A DNA stretch of 64,000 bases, taken from Enterobacter sp. kpr-6. GTDB lineage: Bacteria > Pseudomonadota > Gammaproteobacteria > Enterobacterales > Enterobacteriaceae. Positions 48,142-57,663 of this stretch are shown piece by piece. The translations under genes and the position numbers were made by a program. The DNA is taken from the NCBI RefSeq assembly GCF_900116015.1, contig NZ_FOYH01000001.1, forward strand, positions 186,001-250,000, read 5' to 3'. Every line of letters begins with the position of its first letter. Positions within the stretch are counted from its first letter, which is position 1. Under the pieces are notes generated by a model, which ran no database searches, was not told where the DNA came from, and saw only the letters and a list, made by a program, of their open reading frames with translations.

Positions 48142-49410
48142 ATGGAAACGAAAAGCACTCCTCAAGCCACGTCGCCCCTGGCCGCGTGGCTTTCTTATCT
48201 GGAAAATCTGCACAGTAAAACGATCGATATGGGGCTTACGCGCGTCCAGACAGTGGCGGCTACGCTCGATGTGTTAAAGCCCGCTCCCTTCGTTTTCACT
48301 GTGGCAGGCACCAACGGTAAAGGGACGACCTGCCGCACTCTGGAATCCATTTTGCTCCGCGCGGGTTTTCGCGTGGGCGTTTACAGTTCTCCGCATCTGG
48401 TGCGCTACACCGAGCGCGTGCGCGTGCAGGGCGAGGAACTGAATGAATCCGATCACACCCGCTCTTTTGCCGCTATTGAAGCCGCGCGCGGCGACACCTC
48501 GCTGACCTATTTTGAATACGGCACGCTCTCCGCGCTGTGGCTGTTTAAAGAAGCCGGGCTGGATGTGGTGATCCTCGAAGTCGGGCTGGGTGGTCGTCTG
48601 GATGCCACCAATATCGTCGATGCTGACGTGGCAGTGGTTACCAGCATCGCGCTGGATCATACCGACTGGCTGGGGCCGGATCGCGAAAGTATTGGCCGTG
48701 AGAAAGCGGGTGTTTTCCGCGCGGGCAAACCGGCCGTGGTCGGTGAGCCGGATATGCCGCACACCATCGCGGATGTGGCGGGCGAGAAGGGCGCAAATCT
48801 GTTACGTCGTGACGTGGACTGGCATTTTGCGGTGACGGGCGACAGCTGGCGCTTTAGCGATGCGGCAGGCGAACTGACCGGTTTACCGCTCCCGCAGGTA
48901 CCGCAGCCGAACGCAGCCACGGCGCTGGCGGCGCTGCGCGCAAGCGGGCTTCCGGTCAGTGAAACGGCTATTCGCGACGGCATTGCCAGTGCAATTTTAC
49001 CGGGGCGTTTTCAGACGGTGAGCCAGTCGCCGCGCGTCATCCTCGACGTAGCGCATAATCCCCACGCCGCCGCGTATCTCGCCGGACGACTGAACGCACT
49101 TAACAAAACCGGACGCGTGCTGGCGGTGGTCGGCATGTTGCACGATAAAGATATCGCCGGAACGCTTGCCTGTCTGGAGAGCGAGGTCGATAGCTGGTAT
49201 TGTGCCCCTCTGGAAGGGCCGCGCGGTGCGAAAGCAGAACAACTGCTGGCGCATCTGCAAAGCGGTCGCACCTTTGAGAACGTCGAACAGGCGTGGCGTG
49301 CTGCGATGGCAGACGCACAGCCTGAAGATACCGTGCTGGTGTGTGGATCGTTTCATACCGTAGCGCATGTCATGGAAGCGATGGACGCGGGGAGAGCCGG
49401 TGGCAAGTAA
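48142..49410 (+). CDS. folC: FolC, dihydrofolate synthase / folylpolyglutamate synthase
   Basis: 422 residues, as in E. coli. P-loop TVAGTNGKGTTCRTLESIL, then YSSPHLVRYTERVRV, EVGLGGRLDATNIVDADV and DVAHNPHAA. Mur-ligase fold. It adds Glu to dihydropteroate and extends the polyglutamate tail of folates. It overlaps dedD by 11 nt. Confidence 0.97.
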   Translation: METKSTPQATSPLAAWLSYLENLHSKTIDMGLTRVQTVAATLDVLKPAPFVFTVAGTNGKGTTCRTLESILLRAGFRVGVYSSPHLVRYTERVRVQGEELNESDHTRSFAAIEAARGDTSLTYFEYGTLSALWLFKEAGLDVVILEVGLGGRLDATNIVDADVAVVTSIALDHTDWLGPDRESIGREKAGVFRAGKPAVVGEPDMPHTIADVAGEKGANLLRRDVDWHFAVTGDSWRFSDAAGELTGLPLPQVPQPNAATALAALRASGLPVSETAIRDGIASAILPGRFQTVSQSPRVILDVAHNPHAAAYLAGRLNALNKTGRVLAVVGMLHDKDIAGTLACLESEVDSWYCAPLEGPRGAKAEQLLAHLQSGRTFENVEQAWRAAMADAQPEDTVLVCGSFHTVAHVMEAMDAGRAGGK

Positions 49411-50047
49411 GTTTCAGAACCGTTTAATGGGCACAATTGTGCTGGTAGCGCTCGGGGTGATTGTGCTCCCCGGGCTGCTCGACGGGCAAAAAAAACATTA
49501 TCAGGATGAGTTCGCTGCGATCCCGCTGGTGCCGAAGCCTGGCGATCGCGATGAGCCGGATATGCTGCCAGCGGCAACGCAGGCACTCCCGGCACAGCCG
49601 CCTGAAGGCGCGGCCGAAGAGGTTCGCGCAGGCGATGCCGCCGCACCTTCGCTGGATGCCTCACGGCAGGCCGCTAACAACAGCGAAATTGATGTCGCGC
49701 CTGAGCCGGTGGTGACCCCAAAACCGAAGCCGGTCAGCAAACCTCAACCGCGTGAAGAAGAGCCGCCGAAAAAGGTGGAAGAAGAGAAGCCCGCCGCACC
49801 GACCGGTAAAGCGTATGTCGTGCAGCTCGGCGCGCTGAAAAATGCGGATAAAGTTAATGAAGTGGTGGGTAAACTGCGTGGCGCGGGCTATCGCGTTTAT
49901 ACATCGCCCACTACACCCGTTCAGGGTAAAATCACCCGCATTCTGGTGGGACCGGATGCCTCGAAAGATAAGCTTAGGAACTCCCTTGGCGAGCTTAAGC
50001 AGATCTCTGGTTTGAGCGGCGTGGTGATGAATTATTCCGCGAATTGA
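49400..50047 (+). CDS. dedD: DedD, SPOR-domain cell-division protein
   Basis: 215 residues from the GTG at 49400, which follows GGGGAGAG; E. coli has 220. N-terminal membrane anchor LMGTIVLVALGVIVLPGLL, a Pro/Ala/Glu-rich periplasmic linker, and a C-terminal SPOR domain (KAYVVQLGALKNADKVNEVV ... GKITRILVGP) that binds denuded glycan at the septum. It is translationally coupled to folC. Confidence 0.95.
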   Translation: MASKFQNRLMGTIVLVALGVIVLPGLLDGQKKHYQDEFAAIPLVPKPGDRDEPDMLPAATQALPAQPPEGAAEEVRAGDAAAPSLDASRQAANNSEIDVAPEPVVTPKPKPVSKPQPREEEPPKKVEEEKPAAPTGKAYVVQLGALKNADKVNEVVGKLRGAGYRVYTSPTTPVQGKITRILVGPDASKDKLRNSLGELKQISGLSGVVMNYSAN

Positions 50048-50061
50048 TGGGGCGGGTTTTA

Positions 50062-50204
50062 CCCTCACCCCGGCCCTCTCCCTGAGGGAGAGGGAACAGA
50101 TCGAGCGCGGGTTTGCCTTTCTCCCTCTCCTTGGGGGGAGGGGACAGATTGAGCACGAACTCGCCTTTCCCCCTCTCCCCTGGGGAGAGGGCCGGGGTGA
50201 GGGG
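50062..50204. repeat. CCCTCACC-type inverted-repeat element, copy A
   Basis: The left arm at 50062-50082 (CCCTCACCCCGGCCCTCTCC and one more C) is the exact complement of the right arm at 50183-50203. Inside are more CCCTCTCC/GGGAGAGG hairpins and the spacer words ACAGATCGAGC and ACAGATTGAGC. It lies 15 nt after the dedD stop and before the PurR box of cvpA. The whole can fold as one long hairpin. It resembles dispersed intergenic REP-like repeats common in Gammaproteobacteria; it is not ERIC. The rest of the 325-nt gap (50048-50372) holds the cvpA promoter. Confidence 0.9.
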
Positions 50205-50300
50205 ACCCCCTCTAAAAAGGTGCCATCAGAGGCCAAAGTACCCCTGGCGTTGAATATTTTTTCAGCGCCATTTTTATTTACGCATGGGAAGGAAATCCCT

Positions 50301-50316
50301 ACGCAAACGTTTTCTT
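50301..50316 (+). promoter_or_regulatory. PurR box of cvpA-purF
   Basis: ACGCAAACGTTTTCTT is a consensus PurR operator. TAGAAT at 50324-50329 is a fitting -10, so PurR with hypoxanthine or guanine would block the promoter. It matches the known control of the cvpA-purF operon. Confidence 0.92.
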
Positions 50317-50372
50317 TTTCTGTTAGAATGCGCCCCGAACTGGACGACAGGGCGTAAAATCGTGGGACATAT

Positions 50373-50861
50373 ATGGTCTGGATTGATTACGCCATCATTG
50401 CGGTGATTGGTTTTTCCTGTCTGGTTAGCCTTATCCGTGGCTTTGTTCGTGAAGCGTTATCACTGGTGACATGGGGTTGTGCTTTCTTTGTTGCCAGTCA
50501 TTACTACACTTACCTGTCAGTTTGGTTCACGGGCTTTGAAGACGAACTGGTTCGAAATGGGATTGCTATCGCGGTGCTGTTTATCGCGACGCTCATCGTC
50601 GGCGCGATTGTTAACTACGTTATCAGTCAGCTTGTAGAAAAAACTGGCCTGTCGGGTACTGACAGGGTGTTGGGGATTTGCTTTGGTGCGCTGCGTGGTG
50701 CGCTGATCGTCGCCGCCATTCTGTTCTTTCTCGATACCTTTACCGGTTTTTCTAAAAGTGAAGACTGGCAAAAATCGCAGCTGATCCCTCAGTTCAGTTT
50801 CATCATCAGGTGGTTCTTTGACTATCTGCAAAGCTCGTCAAGTTTCTTGCCCAGGGCGTAA
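50373..50861 (+). CDS. cvpA: CvpA, inner-membrane protein of the pur regulon
   Basis: 162 residues, as in E. coli. Four membrane segments: WIDYAIIAVIGFSCLVSLIR, SLVTWGCAFFVASHYY, IAVLFIATLIVGAIVNYVIS, ALRGALIVAAILFFL. It is needed for colicin V production and has been linked to bile and envelope stress resistance; mechanism unknown. First gene of the cvpA-purF operon; purF begins 33 nt later. Confidence 0.95.
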   Translation: MVWIDYAIIAVIGFSCLVSLIRGFVREALSLVTWGCAFFVASHYYTYLSVWFTGFEDELVRNGIAIAVLFIATLIVGAIVNYVISQLVEKTGLSGTDRVLGICFGALRGALIVAAILFFLDTFTGFSKSEDWQKSQLIPQFSFIIRWFFDYLQSSSSFLPRA

Positions 50862-50894
50862 GCCCTGAGATGTGGCTTAACGAGGAAAAGACGT

Positions 50895-52412
50895 ATGTGC
50901 GGTATTGTCGGTATCGCCGGTTTCACGCCGGTCAACCAGTCCATTTATGATGCACTGTCGGTGTTACAACACCGTGGGCAGGATGCCGCTGGCATCATCA
51001 CTATTGATGAGAATAACTGCTTCCGCTTGCGTAAAGCGAACGGGATGGTGAACGATGTATTCGAAGCCCGCCATATGCAGCGTCTGCAAGGCTCGATGGG
51101 CCTTGGACATGTGCGTTACCCGACCGCTGGCAGTTCCAGCGCCTCAGAAGCTCAGCCTTTTTACGTTAACTCGCCGTACGGTATTACGCTTGCCCATAAC
51201 GGCAACCTGACCAACGCGCACGAACTGCATAAAAAACTGTTCGAAGAGAAGCGTCGCCACATCAATACCACTTCCGATTCTGAAATCCTGCTCAATGTCT
51301 TTGCCAGCGAGCTGGATAACTTCCGTCATTACCCGTTAGAAGCGGATAACATTTTTGCAGCCGTTGCAGCGACCAATCGTCTGATCCGTGGCGCGTATGC
51401 GTGCGTGGCGATGATTATCGGTCATGGCATGGTGGCCTTCCGCGATCCGAACGGCATCCGTCCGCTGGTGCTCGGTAAACGCGATCTCGGCGATGGCCGC
51501 ACCGAATACATGGTGGCCTCCGAAAGCGTGGCGCTGGACACCCTGGGCTTTGAATTCCTGCGCGATGTCGCACCGGGTGAAGCGGTATACGTCACCGAAA
51601 AGGGTCAGCTGTTTACCCGCCAGTGTGCAGACAACCCGGTTACCAATCCGTGCCTGTTTGAGTACGTCTATTTCGCCCGCCCGGACTCCTTTATCGACAA
51701 GATTTCCGTGTACAGCGCGCGCGTGAATATGGGTAAAAAACTCGGCGAGAAGATTGCCCGCGAGTGGGAAGATCTGGATATCGACGTGGTTATCCCGATC
51801 CCGGAAACCTCCTGCGATATCGCTCTTGAGATTGCCCGCATTCTGGACAAACCGTATCGCCAGGGCTTCGTGAAAAACCGCTACGTTGGCCGCACCTTTA
51901 TCATGCCGGGCCAGCAGTTGCGTCGTAAATCTGTACGCCGCAAGCTCAACGCCAACCGCGCTGAGTTCCGCGATAAAAATGTCCTGCTGGTGGACGACTC
52001 TATCGTGCGTGGCACCACCTCCGAGCAGATCATCGAGATGGCTCGCGAAGCCGGTGCGAAGAAGGTTTACCTGGCCTCTGCCGCCCCGGAAATCCGCTTC
52101 CCGAACGTTTACGGCATTGACATGCCGACCGCTAACGAGCTGATTGCACATGGCCGTGAAGTGGATGAGATCCGCAAGATCATCGGCGCAGACGGGCTGA
52201 TTTTCCAGGACCTGAACGATCTGATCGACGCGGTGCGCGCTGAAAACCCGGACATCCAGCAGTTTGAGTGCTCGGTGTTTAACGGCGTTTACGTGACTAA
52301 AGACGTAAACCAGCAGTACCTCGATTATCTCGACTCCCTGCGTAATGACGATGCCCAGGCGGTACAGCGTCAAAATGAAGTGGAAAATTTAGAGATGCAT
52401 AACGAAGGGTAA
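50895..52412 (+). CDS. purF: PurF, amidophosphoribosyltransferase
   Basis: 505 residues, as in E. coli. It starts [10 protein letters not shown]: after Met removal Cys1 is the glutaminase nucleophile, so no propeptide is present. The PRPP-binding motif is [18 protein letters not shown]. First committed step of purine synthesis: PRPP plus glutamine to phosphoribosylamine. Inhibited by AMP/GMP in known homologues and controlled by PurR at the box upstream of cvpA. Confidence 0.98.
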   Translation: MCGIVGIAGFTPVNQSIYDALSVLQHRGQDAAGIITIDENNCFRLRKANGMVNDVFEARHMQRLQGSMGLGHVRYPTAGSSSASEAQPFYVNSPYGITLAHNGNLTNAHELHKKLFEEKRRHINTTSDSEILLNVFASELDNFRHYPLEADNIFAAVAATNRLIRGAYACVAMIIGHGMVAFRDPNGIRPLVLGKRDLGDGRTEYMVASESVALDTLGFEFLRDVAPGEAVYVTEKGQLFTRQCADNPVTNPCLFEYVYFARPDSFIDKISVYSARVNMGKKLGEKIAREWEDLDIDVVIPIPETSCDIALEIARILDKPYRQGFVKNRYVGRTFIMPGQQLRRKSVRRKLNANRAEFRDKNVLLVDDSIVRGTTSEQIIEMAREAGAKKVYLASAAPEIRFPNVYGIDMPTANELIAHGREVDEIRKIIGADGLIFQDLNDLIDAVRAENPDIQQFECSVFNGVYVTKDVNQQYLDYLDSLRNDDAQAVQRQNEVENLEMHNEG

Positions 52413-52418
52413 GTTTTA

Positions 52419-52562
52419 CCCTCACCCCGGCCCTCTCCCTCAGGGAGAGGGGGAAGGGCAAGTCTGTGCTCGATCTGTCCCCTCTCCCTCAGGGAGAGGG
52501 GGAAGCGCAAGTCTGAGCTCGATCTGTCCCCTCTCCCACGGGGAGAGGGTTAGGGTGAGGGG
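52419..52562. repeat. CCCTCACC-type inverted-repeat element, copy B, with tandem 49-bp units
   Basis: The left arm (52419-52439) is the same 21 bases as in copy A. The right arm (52541-52561) is GGGAGAGGGTTAGGGTGAGG plus G, differing from the complement of the left only around TTA. Between them a 49-bp unit (52431-52479) is repeated at 52480-52528 with two base changes, and a third copy begins at 52529. Each unit contains CCCTCTCCCTCAGGGAGAGG and the word CTCGATCTGTC. It starts 7 nt after the purF stop. Confidence 0.9.
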
Positions 52563-52622
52563 TGTTGCAACTCCTGCCAAAATCCTGCAAAGTCCTCACC
52601 TGATTAGCGAAAGGGGACGGAC

Positions 52623-53204
52623 ATGAAACGACTCATTGTAGGGATCTCAGGTGCCAGCGGTGCCATTTATGGGGTACGCCTGCTACAGGTACTGCGTGAC
52701 GTCGCGGATATCGAAACCCATCTGGTGATGAGCAATGCCGCTCGTCAGACCCTCTCTCTTGAAACCGATCTCTCTCTCAGAGATGTTCAGTCGCTCGCTG
52801 ACGTGGTGCATGATGCGCGCGATATCGCCGCCAGCATCTCCTCCGGCTCGTTTAAAACCGCAGGCATGGTGATTCTGCCGTGCTCCATCAAAACGCTCTC
52901 CGGCATCGTTCACGGTTATACCGATAATCTGCTCACGCGCGCGGCGGACGTGGTGCTGAAAGAGCGCCGACCGCTGGTGCTGTGCGTGCGTGAAACACCG
53001 CTGCACCTCGGGCATTTACGTCTGATGACCCAGGCGGCAGAACTCGGCGCGGTCATCATGCCGCCGGTTCCGGCGTTTTATCATCGTCCGCAAACCCTGG
53101 ATGACATCATTAACCAGACCGTCAATCGCATCGTCGATCAGTTTGATATTGAACTCCCCGCTGACCTCTTCACCCGCTGGTCGGGCGGCAATGCCTCAAA
53201 CTAG
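52623..53204 (+). CDS. ubiX: UbiX, flavin prenyltransferase
   Basis: 193 residues (E. coli 189). FMN-binding GISGASGAIYGVRLLQVL, the SISSGSF segment, GMVILPCSIKTLSGI, LCVRETPLHLGHLRLM and PPVPAFYHRPQTLDD. It prenylates reduced FMN to make the cofactor of UbiD decarboxylase, for ubiquinone synthesis. AAAGGGG precedes the ATG. Confidence 0.97.
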   Translation: MKRLIVGISGASGAIYGVRLLQVLRDVADIETHLVMSNAARQTLSLETDLSLRDVQSLADVVHDARDIAASISSGSFKTAGMVILPCSIKTLSGIVHGYTDNLLTRAADVVLKERRPLVLCVRETPLHLGHLRLMTQAAELGAVIMPPVPAFYHRPQTLDDIINQTVNRIVDQFDIELPADLFTRWSGGNASN

Positions 53205-53220
53205 TGCGGAAAAATCTTCG

Positions 53221-53243
53221 TTGCCCCATTCAGGGGCAATTCT
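53221..53243 (+). terminator. Hairpin terminator after ubiX
   Basis: TTGCCCC / GGGGCAA with an ATTCA loop, followed by TTCT. A modest tail. Confidence 0.65.
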
Positions 53244-53393
53244 GCAACCGCGATCAAATCCTCAACATTTAATCCCTGTTTTCTCTTTTTAACCTGCAAA
53301 TCTGTTGGGCAGACCTGCTATCTTTCACTGTAAGTTAATGTTGCAACGTTTTATTAACATATTTAACGCTGTAAATTCTGCGCGGCGTCAAAC

Positions 53394-53409
53394 TGGCATA
53401 AGACATGCA
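53394..53409 (+). promoter_or_regulatory. Probable sigma-54 promoter of argT
   Basis: TGGCATAAGACATGCA fits the sigma-54 pattern (TGGCAC, then TTGCA), with GG and GC exactly 10 bp apart, about 75 nt before the argT start. argT is nitrogen-regulated in relatives. The rest of 53244-53479 shows nothing else. Confidence 0.65.
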
Positions 53410-53479
53410 AGCATGAACGAGTAGCAAACACACAACACCACGCAATACATAATAAAATCAGAAAACTTGAGGGGAATGT

Positions 53480-54262
53480 ATGAAGAAGACGGTTGTTGCT
53501 CTGTCTTTACTGCTGGGACTGTCCAGTGCCGCCAGTGTCTACGCCGCACTGCCTCAGACCGTGCGCATTGGTACAGACGCGACGTATGCACCTTTTTCAT
53601 CCAAGGATGCGAAAGGGGACTTTGTTGGCTTCGATATCGATCTGGGCAACGAAATGTGCAGCCGCATTAAGGTCAAATGTACCTGGGTGGGCAGTGACTT
53701 CGACGCGCTGATCCCGTCCCTGAAAGCGAAAAAAATTGATGCCATTATCTCTTCGCTCTCCATTACGGAAAAACGCCTCCAGGAAATCGCCTTCTCGCAA
53801 CCGCTGTATGCCGCTAACGCGCGTCTGATCGCGGTGAAAGGCTCCCCAATCCAGCCGACCACCGACTCGCTGAAAGGCAAGCATGTGGGCGTGTTGCAGG
53901 GCTCTACTCAGGAAGCCTATGCCAATGACAACTGGCGCAGCAAAGGGGTGGATGTGGTGGCCTACCAGAACCAGGATCTGATCTACTCTGACCTGGCTGC
54001 CGGGCGCGTGGATGCTGCTTTCCAGGACGAAGTGGCCGCCAGCGAAGGCTTCTTAAAACAGCCTGCCGGTAAAGAATATGACTTTGCAGGTCCGGCCGTT
54101 AAAGACAAAAAATACTTTGGTGACGGCACCGGTATTGGTCTGCGCAAAGACGATGCCGAGCTGAAAGCGGCGTTCGATAAAGCGTTCGATGAAATCCGCA
54201 AAGACGGTACCTACGACAAGCTGGCGAAGAAGTATTTCAACTTTAACGTCTACGGCGACTAA
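53480..54262 (+). CDS. argT: ArgT, lysine/arginine/ornithine periplasmic binding protein
   Basis: 260 residues. Signal peptide [20 protein letters not shown] then YA. Substrate-binding fold of the HisJ type: [20 protein letters not shown], the disulfide pair in [27 protein letters not shown] and [13 protein letters not shown]. It feeds the HisQMP transporter. About 70% of positions appear shared with HisJ encoded next, so the two arose by duplication. Confidence 0.95.
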   Translation: MKKTVVALSLLLGLSSAASVYAALPQTVRIGTDATYAPFSSKDAKGDFVGFDIDLGNEMCSRIKVKCTWVGSDFDALIPSLKAKKIDAIISSLSITEKRLQEIAFSQPLYAANARLIAVKGSPIQPTTDSLKGKHVGVLQGSTQEAYANDNWRSKGVDVVAYQNQDLIYSDLAAGRVDAAFQDEVAASEGFLKQPAGKEYDFAGPAVKDKKYFGDGTGIGLRKDDAELKAAFDKAFDEIRKDGTYDKLAKKYFNFNVYGD

Positions 54263-54269
54263 GCCACGG

Positions 54270-54336
54270 TGCACCACGTCAGCCGATGTGGTGCATAGAT
54301 TGTATGAATGCTTCGTGGTGGTGCAATCGATGCACC
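54270..54336. promoter_or_regulatory. argT-hisJ hairpin and NtrC-like half-sites
   Basis: TGCACCAC (54270-54277) and GTGGTGCA (54288-54295) form an inverted pair 7 nt after the argT stop; GGTGCAATCGATGCACC follows at 54320-54336. The half-sites TGCACC and GGTGCA are those of NtrC, but their spacing or orientation is not the usual TGCACC-N5-GGTGCA. They may be activator sites for the hisJ sigma-54 promoter, a terminator of argT, or both. Confidence 0.4.
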
Positions 54337-54426
54337 GAAACGGGGCATTCATGCATAGTTAAGCAAAACTGATGCAAAAAAAAGCGTGACCTGAGACAGA
54401 ATATTTTGCCTTGCCGGGGCGAATAA

Positions 54427-54442
54427 TGGCACGATACCAGCA
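54427..54442 (+). promoter_or_regulatory. Probable sigma-54 promoter of hisJQMP
   Basis: TGGCACGATACCAGCA: TGGCACG matches the -24 consensus and GC lies 10 bp after GG. It sits about 50 nt upstream of the hisJ ATG, agreeing with nitrogen control known for the hisJ promoter (dhuA) in Salmonella. Confidence 0.7.
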
Positions 54443-54490
54443 GCCTTCTTTATTAAATCCCGTAGGAAAGACAGTCTGTTGAGGATAATT

Positions 54491-55273
54491 ATGAAAAAAC
54501 TGGTGTTATCTCTTTCTCTGGTGTTCGCTGTTTCCAGTATCTCCGGTGCATTCGCTGCCATCCCGCAAAAACTTCGCATTGGTACCGATCCGACTTATGC
54601 TCCCTTCGAATCAAAGAATGCACAGGGTGAATTGGTTGGTTTTGACATTGATCTGGCAAAAGAGCTGTGTAAGCGAATTAATACGCAATGTACTTTCATT
54701 GAGAACCCGCTGGATGCCCTTATTCCTTCGCTGAAAGCGAAGAAAATTGACGCCATCATGTCATCGCTATCGATTACTGAAAAACGCCAGCAGGAAATTG
54801 CTTTTACCGACAAGCTCTACGCGGCGGATTCCCGTCTGGTCGTGGCGAAAAATTCTGATGTTGAGCCGAATCTGGCGAAACTGGCAGGTAAACGTATCGG
54901 CGTTCTGCAGGGCACCACACAGGAAACCTACGGCAACGTGCACTGGGCACCGAAAGGCGTGGAAATCGTTTCCTATCAGGGCCAGGACAATATCTATTCG
55001 GACCTGACCGCAGGCCGTATCGACGCCGCATTTCAGGATGAAGTCGCCGCCAGCGAAGGTTTCCTGAAAACCGCGATGGGTAAAGAATACAAATTTGGCG
55101 GCCCGTCGATCAAAGATGAAAAACTGTTTGGCGTCGGCACCGGCATGGGCTTGCGTAAAGACGACACTGAACTGCGTGAAGCACTGAACAAAGCCTTTGC
55201 GGACATGCGCGCTGACGGCACTTACGAAAAACTGGCGAAAAAGTATTTTGATTTTGATGTTTACGGTGGCTAA
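54491..55273 (+). CDS. hisJ: HisJ, histidine periplasmic binding protein
   Basis: 260 residues from the ATG at 54491 (TTGAGGA upstream). Signal peptide [20 protein letters not shown] then FA. IRIGTD-type start [20 protein letters not shown], the disulfide pair [30 protein letters not shown], end YFDFDVYGG. It binds L-histidine and delivers it to HisQMP. Confidence 0.96.
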   Translation: MKKLVLSLSLVFAVSSISGAFAAIPQKLRIGTDPTYAPFESKNAQGELVGFDIDLAKELCKRINTQCTFIENPLDALIPSLKAKKIDAIMSSLSITEKRQQEIAFTDKLYAADSRLVVAKNSDVEPNLAKLAGKRIGVLQGTTQETYGNVHWAPKGVEIVSYQGQDNIYSDLTAGRIDAAFQDEVAASEGFLKTAMGKEYKFGGPSIKDEKLFGVGTGMGLRKDDTELREALNKAFADMRADGTYEKLAKKYFDFDVYGG

Positions 55274-55296
55274 TCACCACGCAGGATAACGTGCAG

Positions 55297-55316
55297 CCCC
55301 TCCTCGCCAGGAGGGG
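55297..55316 (+). other. Hairpin between hisJ and hisQ
   Basis: CCCCTCCT / AGGAGGGG with a CGCC loop. In Salmonella this intercistronic gap holds a REP sequence; here a short, very stable stem takes its place. It probably protects the hisJ mRNA 3' end, so binding protein is made in excess over the membrane parts. Confidence 0.7.
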
Positions 55317-55351
55317 AACAGACACGGCAGACAACACACAGGACAGGCAGC

Positions 55352-56038
55352 ATGCTGTACGGGTTTTCTCAAGTTATTTTACAAGGTGCTCTGGTCACCC
55401 TGGAACTGGCGCTCAGTTCCGTGGTGCTGGCGGTGCTGATAGGCCTTATCGGGGCGGGCGGAAAGCTGTCCGGCAACCGTCTGCTGCGTATCATCTTTGA
55501 GGGTTACACCACGCTTATCCGTGGCGTGCCGGATCTGGTGTTAATGCTGCTGATTTTTTACGGTCTGCAAATCGTGCTCAACACCCTGACCGATGCCGTT
55601 GGCATGGGGCAAATTGATATCGATCCTATGGTGGCCGGTATTATTACGCTCGGCTTTATCTACGGCGCGTACTTCACGGAAACCTTTCGCGGCGCTTTTA
55701 TGGCGGTGCCGAGAGGCCATATTGAAGCGGCGACGGCGTTTGGTTTTACCGGCGGGCAGACGTTTCGTCGGATCCTGTTCCCCGCCATGATGCGCTATGC
55801 GCTGCCAGGCATTGGCAACAACTGGCAGGTGATTTTAAAAGCCACCGCGCTGGTGTCGCTGCTCGGACTGGAAGATGTGGTCAAAGCTACCCAGCTTGCC
55901 GGGAAAAGCACCTGGGAGCCGTTCTATTTTGCGGTGGTGTGCGGATTGATTTATCTGGTCTTTACGACGGTGTCCAATGGTGTGCTGCTTCTTCTCGAAC
56001 GTCGCTACTCCGTGGGTGTGAAGAGGGCTGACCTGTGA
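55352..56038 (+). CDS. hisQ: HisQ, histidine/LAO ABC transporter permease
   Basis: 228 residues, as in E. coli. Five membrane segments and the EAA loop of polar amino acid permeases, HIEAATAFGFTGGQTFRRIL then FPAMM. It pairs with HisM. The stop overlaps the hisM GTG start. Confidence 0.96.
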   Translation: MLYGFSQVILQGALVTLELALSSVVLAVLIGLIGAGGKLSGNRLLRIIFEGYTTLIRGVPDLVLMLLIFYGLQIVLNTLTDAVGMGQIDIDPMVAGIITLGFIYGAYFTETFRGAFMAVPRGHIEAATAFGFTGGQTFRRILFPAMMRYALPGIGNNWQVILKATALVSLLGLEDVVKATQLAGKSTWEPFYFAVVCGLIYLVFTTVSNGVLLLLERRYSVGVKRADL

Positions 56039-56751
56039 TCGAGATTATTCAGGAGTACTGGCAGTCCCTGTTGTGGACCGATGGCTACCGTTTTACCGGG
56101 GTGGCGATCACCCTGTGGCTGCTGATCACCTCCGTGATAATGGGGGGCATCCTGGCGGTCTTTTTGGCTATCGGGCGCGTCTCCAGCAATAAATTTGTCT
56201 GGTTCCCCATCTGGCTGTTTACCTATATTTTTCGCGGCACGCCGCTGTACGTGCAGTTGCTGGTGTTTTACTCCGGCATGTACACCCTTGAGATTGTCAA
56301 AGGCACGGAGCTGCTCAACGCCTTTTTCCGCAGCGGTCTGAACTGTACGGTGCTGGCGCTAACGCTCAACACCTGCGCATACACCACGGAAATTTTTGCC
56401 GGTGCCATCCGCTCGGTGCCGCATGGCGAGATTGAAGCCGCGCGGGCGTATGGCTTCTCGTCATTCAAAATGTACCGCTCTATTATTCTGCCGTCGGCGC
56501 TGCGCATTGCGCTGCCCGCCTACAGCAACGAAGTGATCCTGATGCTGCACTCCACGGCGCTGGCGTTTACCGCCACGGTGCCGGATTTGCTGAAAATCGC
56601 CCGTGATATTAACTCGGCGACCTATCAGCCCTTTACCGCGTTTGGCATTGCGGCGGTGCTGTATCTGATTATCTCTTATGTGCTGATTAGCTTATTCCGC
56701 AAGGCGGAAAAGCGCTGGTTGCAGCATGTGAAACCTTCTTCGACGCACTGA
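56035..56751 (+). CDS. hisM: HisM, histidine/LAO ABC transporter permease
   Basis: 238 residues from the GTG at 56035 that overlaps the hisQ stop. Permease fold with the EAA loop [20 protein letters not shown] and several membrane segments. It forms the HisQM channel. Confidence 0.96.
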   Translation: MIEIIQEYWQSLLWTDGYRFTGVAITLWLLITSVIMGGILAVFLAIGRVSSNKFVWFPIWLFTYIFRGTPLYVQLLVFYSGMYTLEIVKGTELLNAFFRSGLNCTVLALTLNTCAYTTEIFAGAIRSVPHGEIEAARAYGFSSFKMYRSIILPSALRIALPAYSNEVILMLHSTALAFTATVPDLLKIARDINSATYQPFTAFGIAAVLYLIISYVLISLFRKAEKRWLQHVKPSSTH

Positions 56752-56758
56752 GAAAACG

Positions 56759-57532
56759 ATGTCTGAGAACAAATTAAACGTAACTGATTTGCACAAACAC
56801 TACGGCGAACACGAAGTGCTGAAGGGCGTCTCGTTGCAGGCGAACGCGGGGGATGTGATCAGCATTATCGGCTCGTCCGGTTCCGGGAAAAGTACGTTTC
56901 TGCGCTGCATAAACTTCCTCGAAAAGCCGAGCGAAGGCACGATTGTTGTGAACGGCCAGAACATTACCCTGGTGCGGGATAAAGACGGCCAGCTCAAGGT
57001 GGCGGATAAGCATCAACTGCGTCTGTTGCGCACGCGCCTGACGATGGTGTTCCAGCATTTCAACCTGTGGAGCCACATGACGGTGCTGGAAAACGTCATG
57101 GAAGCGCCGATTCAGGTGCTGGGGCTAAGCAAGCAGGAAGCCCGCGACCGGGCAGTGAAGTATCTGGCGAAAGTCGGCATCGACGAGCGCGCTCAGGCGA
57201 AATACCCGGTGCATCTCTCTGGCGGTCAGCAGCAGCGTGTTTCCATTGCCCGCGCGCTGGCGATGGAGCCGGAAGTCTTACTCTTTGATGAGCCGACTTC
57301 GGCGCTGGATCCTGAGCTGGTGGGCGAAGTGTTGCGCATCATGCAGCAACTGGCGGAAGAGGGGAAAACCATGGTGGTGGTAACGCACGAGATGGGCTTT
57401 GCCCGCCACGTTTCTACCCATGTGATTTTCCTGCATCAGGGCAAGATTGAAGAAGAGGGCAGACCGGAAGCGGTGTTCGATAATCCGCAAAGCCCGCGTT
57501 TGCAGCAGTTTTTGAAAGGGTCGTTGAAGTAA
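56759..57532 (+). CDS. hisP: HisP, ATPase of the histidine/LAO transporter
   Basis: 257 residues, as in E. coli. Walker [10 protein letters not shown] (38-46), Q-loop [10 protein letters not shown], signature LSGGQQQRV, Walker [15 protein letters not shown], switch His in VTHEMGFA. A dimer drives HisQM. The stop codon is immediately followed by repeat copy C. Confidence 0.97.
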   Translation: MSENKLNVTDLHKHYGEHEVLKGVSLQANAGDVISIIGSSGSGKSTFLRCINFLEKPSEGTIVVNGQNITLVRDKDGQLKVADKHQLRLLRTRLTMVFQHFNLWSHMTVLENVMEAPIQVLGLSKQEARDRAVKYLAKVGIDERAQAKYPVHLSGGQQQRVSIARALAMEPEVLLFDEPTSALDPELVGEVLRIMQQLAEEGKTMVVVTHEMGFARHVSTHVIFLHQGKIEEEGRPEAVFDNPQSPRLQQFLKGSLK

Positions 57533-57533
57533 C

Positions 57534-57663
57534 CCCTCACCCCGGCCCTCTCCCCATGGGAGAGGGAGAAGGGCGGCTCTATTCCCTCTCCCTCAGGGAG
57601 AGCGAAAGCCGGGATCGCGCTCAATCTGTCCCCTCTCCCTCAGGGAGAGGGTTAGGGTGAGGG
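57534..57663. repeat. CCCTCACC-type inverted-repeat element, copy C
   Basis: The left arm (57534-57554) equals that of copies A and B; the right arm (57643-57663) equals the TTA variant of copy B. Internal words CTCTCCCTCAGGGAGAG and CTCAATCTGTC recur. It begins 2 nt after the hisP stop; its right arm overlaps the last codons and TAA of the GNAT gene on the other strand. Confidence 0.9.

Noticed and set aside
51336-52373. 345-codon minus-strand frame over purF
   Set aside because: Same reason: an antisense frame of a core gene with no independent signal.
52431-52549. Possible CRISPR array from regular repeats
   Set aside because: The 49-bp units are directly adjacent with no unique spacers and are self-complementary inside; no cas genes are in the window.
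57436-57624. Small ORF across repeat copy C
   Set aside because: It is made of repeat sequence and the antisense of hisP; no coding evidence.
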